7,109 bases of DNA from Eubacterium sp. (GTDB lineage Bacteria > Bacillota_A > Clostridia > Lachnospirales > Lachnospiraceae): NCBI GenBank assembly GCA_023663915.1, contig JAMPGN010000214.1, positions 1-7,109 of the forward strand, in the 5' to 3' direction. The notes beneath the pieces are model-generated. The model was not told where the DNA came from, ran no database searches, and was given only the letters and a program-made list of their open reading frames with translations. The translations under genes and the position numbers were made by a program. This document shows, piece after piece, positions 6,489-7,109 of the stretch (positions are counted from its first letter, which is position 1; the number at the start of each line of letters is the position of its first letter).

Positions 6489-6518
6489 AAAAAGAACGCC
6501 TATTGCTAAGCGTCCTTT
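6489..6518 (-). terminator. Intrinsic terminator after the 54-residue gene
   Basis: Read on the minus strand, AAAGGACGC pairs with GCGTTCTTT (nine pairs including one G-T) around a ten-base loop, and the 3' arm runs into five T residues. The hairpin starts 20 bases after the stop of the small gene at 6539 and ends 28 bases before the gpX-like ATG. On the plus strand the T tract is weak, so it should act mainly on minus-strand transcripts. Confidence 0.75.
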
Positions 6519-6538
6519 GAAACATGCTTTCTATCATC

Positions 6539-6703
6539 TTAGTCTTCCAGACCTTTGTTGATTCTCGCCTTAACCCTTTCAATCTTTTTCAAGGCTTCCT
6601 CTGTTTTTCCTTCTTTTAAAAGTTCCTCAACATCTTCCCAGTTCTCAAGCTGTCCCCTTAAATTGTCCTTCCACTGATTATCTGTCATTCCTATAGTGTC
6701 CAT
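6539..6703 (-). CDS. Small charged helical protein of unknown function (54 aa)
   Basis: A 54-codon gene that I do not recognise as a named family. It starts MDTIGMTDNQWKDNLRGQL, continues with ENWEDVEELLKEGKTEEA (20-37) and ends LKKIERVKARINKGLED. The sequence looks like two or three amphipathic helices, rich in Glu and Lys, with a possible turn at KEGKTEEA and no membrane segment. Reasons to believe it is real: an AAGGGA ribosome binding site five bases before the ATG, the protein-like amphipathic pattern through its whole length, a TAA stop, and an intrinsic terminator 20 bases later. It is on the same strand as the tail genes but separated from them by that terminator, so it is probably its own unit. 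Short helical proteins of this style are common as accessory genes in Firmicute prophages. A regulatory or moron-type role is possible but only inferred. Confidence 0.65.
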   Translation of the reverse strand: MDTIGMTDNQWKDNLRGQLENWEDVEELLKEGKTEEALKKIERVKARINKGLED

Positions 6704-7008
6704 TGATTCCCTTTTCTCCCTTTTTGGTCTTTACCATTCAGTCTCCCTCTTGATTTATTCTATCATGCTACCATAATACCACATTTGACATGAAAAATCC
6801 GGCCATCTTTTCTAAAATTTATCATTTTTTATGGCTAACTTATTATTCGTTGCATTAGTTGTTGTAATTGTATCCCCATAATTTTATTCTAAAATGTAGA
6901 ACAATATCAAAAAAAGTGCTATATTTTTTTGTTGTCCTACCGATACCTGGCAACGGGAGGATGTGTTGGGACAATATCATTTAGTTAGCCTTTAATTCAA
7001 ATTTTCTC
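6704..7008. other. AT-rich intergenic stretch without a long gene
   Basis: No ORF with a credible start and length is seen on either strand. Composition is clearly more AT-rich than the tail genes. It holds a 19-codon ORF with a good ribosome binding site overlapping the small gene's start (6678-6737, minus), a weak minus-strand promoter candidate, and several small repeats: GGCTAACT at 6833-6840 inverted at 6983-6990, ACAATATCA repeated directly at 6901-6909 and 6971-6979, and TTGTCC at 6932-6937 inverted as GGACAA at 6969-6974. It separates the tail strand from the oppositely directed hicA gene and must contain the minus-strand promoter of the small gene, unless that gene is transcribed through from beyond the window. 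Confidence 0.6.
6773..6778 (-). promoter_or_regulatory. Possible extended -10 promoter for the 54-residue gene
   Basis: On the minus strand the sequence TGGTATTAT gives a TGn-TATTAT extended -10, about 70 bases upstream of the small gene's ATG. No good -35 box is found at 16-18 bases. In AT-rich DNA such a match can occur by chance, so this is only a candidate. Confidence 0.25.
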
Positions 7009-7037
7009 TTGACTATACGTGTGGCACGTGTTATAAT
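7009..7037 (+). promoter_or_regulatory. Near-consensus sigma-A promoter of hicA
   Basis: TTGACT (7009-7014), a 17-base spacer, and a perfect TATAAT (7032-7037) preceded by TGT, an extended -10. Transcription would begin near 7043-7046, leaving a short leader of about 15 bases before the ATG at 7060. Such strength suggests that the locus is repressed by its own product, as is usual for toxin-antitoxin operons. Confidence 0.88.
7017..7029 (+). promoter_or_regulatory. Palindrome in promoter spacer, probable operator
   Basis: ACGTG-TGG-CACGT lies entirely between the -35 and -10 boxes. Within 7017-7031 the string ACGTGT also occurs twice in direct orientation, nine bases apart. A protein bound here would block RNA polymerase. 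By analogy with other hicAB operons the expected binder is the DNA-binding domain of HicB, which lies outside the window; this is inference. Confidence 0.6.
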
Positions 7038-7046
7038 CGTATTTGT

Positions 7047-7055
7047 AAGGAGGTG
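7047..7055 (+). promoter_or_regulatory. Strong ribosome binding site of hicA
   Basis: AAGGAGGTG is fully complementary to the 16S rRNA 3' end and has its AGGAGG core six bases before the ATG at 7060. It confirms the hicA start codon. Confidence 0.8.
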
Positions 7056-7059
7056 GAAC

Positions 7060-7109
7060 ATGAAAGACAAAGAGCTAATAAAACTTTTAAAGAAAAATGG
7101 ATGGCAACT
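7060..7109 (+). CDS. hicA: HicA-family toxin, N-terminal fragment (cut by window edge)
   Basis: Sixteen complete codons are visible: MKDKELIKLLKKNGWQ, with the next codon beginning CT (Leu). This matches the N-terminus of HicA (YcfA-like) proteins, whose first helix has the form K-x-x-E-L-I-K-x-L-x-K-x-G-W and is followed by a strand carrying the catalytic His of the GSHH-type motif. HicA folds as a small double-stranded-RNA-binding-like domain and acts as an mRNA interferase neutralised by HicB. The catalytic His and any hicB gene are beyond the right edge. Support comes from a near-consensus promoter with an internal palindrome and a perfect Shine-Dalgarno. It runs opposite to the tail genes. 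The identification rests on 16 residues, so a truncated or inactive copy cannot be excluded. Confidence 0.78.
   Translation, partial: MKDKELIKLLKKNGWQ

Noticed and set aside
6785..6790. Plus-strand TTGACA as a -35 box
   Set aside because: No -10-like hexamer lies at 16-18 bases; the nearest TAAAAT or TCTAAA is 20 or more bases away.
6901..6995. Short plus-strand frame ending in a run that looks protein-like (TWQREDVLGQYHLVSL)
   Set aside because: It has no start codon after the upstream stop and only about 30 codons. It could be a remnant, but nothing supports it as a gene.
6461..7059. tRNA gene or attachment site at the tail/hicA border
   Set aside because: No cloverleaf-forming segment or CCA-adjacent acceptor stem is seen, and there is no long direct repeat of att type.

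Overview
The window is mostly the baseplate and tail-fibre end of a contractile (P2-like, myovirus) prophage or phage-like tail cluster. Codon use, strong AGGAGG-type ribosome binding sites, the sigma-A style promoter and the fibre style point to a Gram-positive host, most likely a Clostridia/Lachnospiraceae-type Firmicute. That host assignment is inference; no host gene is present.

From about 6460 down to 1 everything reads on the minus strand as one tightly packed run of genes, mostly overlapping by a few bases or separated by fewer than 17. In transcription order these are: a gpX-like small LysM-fold tail protein (6460-6263), a gpD-like hub protein with a C-terminal LysM domain (6266-4986), a gpV-like spike (4999-4271), a gpU-like tail protein (4264-3866), a gpW/gp25-like wedge protein (3869-3561), baseplate J (3561-2410), a gpI-like wedge protein (2417-1764), and three fibre-type genes (1762-818, 812-336, and 319 running off the left edge). 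Together they would build the central hub and spike, the wedge ring around it, and the fibres attached to that ring. The large fibre gene ends in four copies of a short acidic motif with a 24-26 residue period, and the next fibre gene ends in a fifth copy.

Right of gpX the character changes. A hairpin terminator on the minus strand (6489-6518) closes a short gene for a 54-residue charged, helical protein (6703-6539). An AT-rich stretch of about 355 bases without a long ORF follows. A near-consensus plus-strand promoter (7009-7037) with a palindrome between its -35 and -10 boxes then drives the start of a hicA-type toxin gene (7060 onward), cut by the window edge. The tape measure, sheath and tube genes that normally precede gpX are not in the window. 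The hicA locus is therefore either an accessory cassette inserted into the tail cluster or marks its edge.

Three junctions have an upstream in-frame start whose own bases form the Shine-Dalgarno of the real start; the shorter starts are used here.
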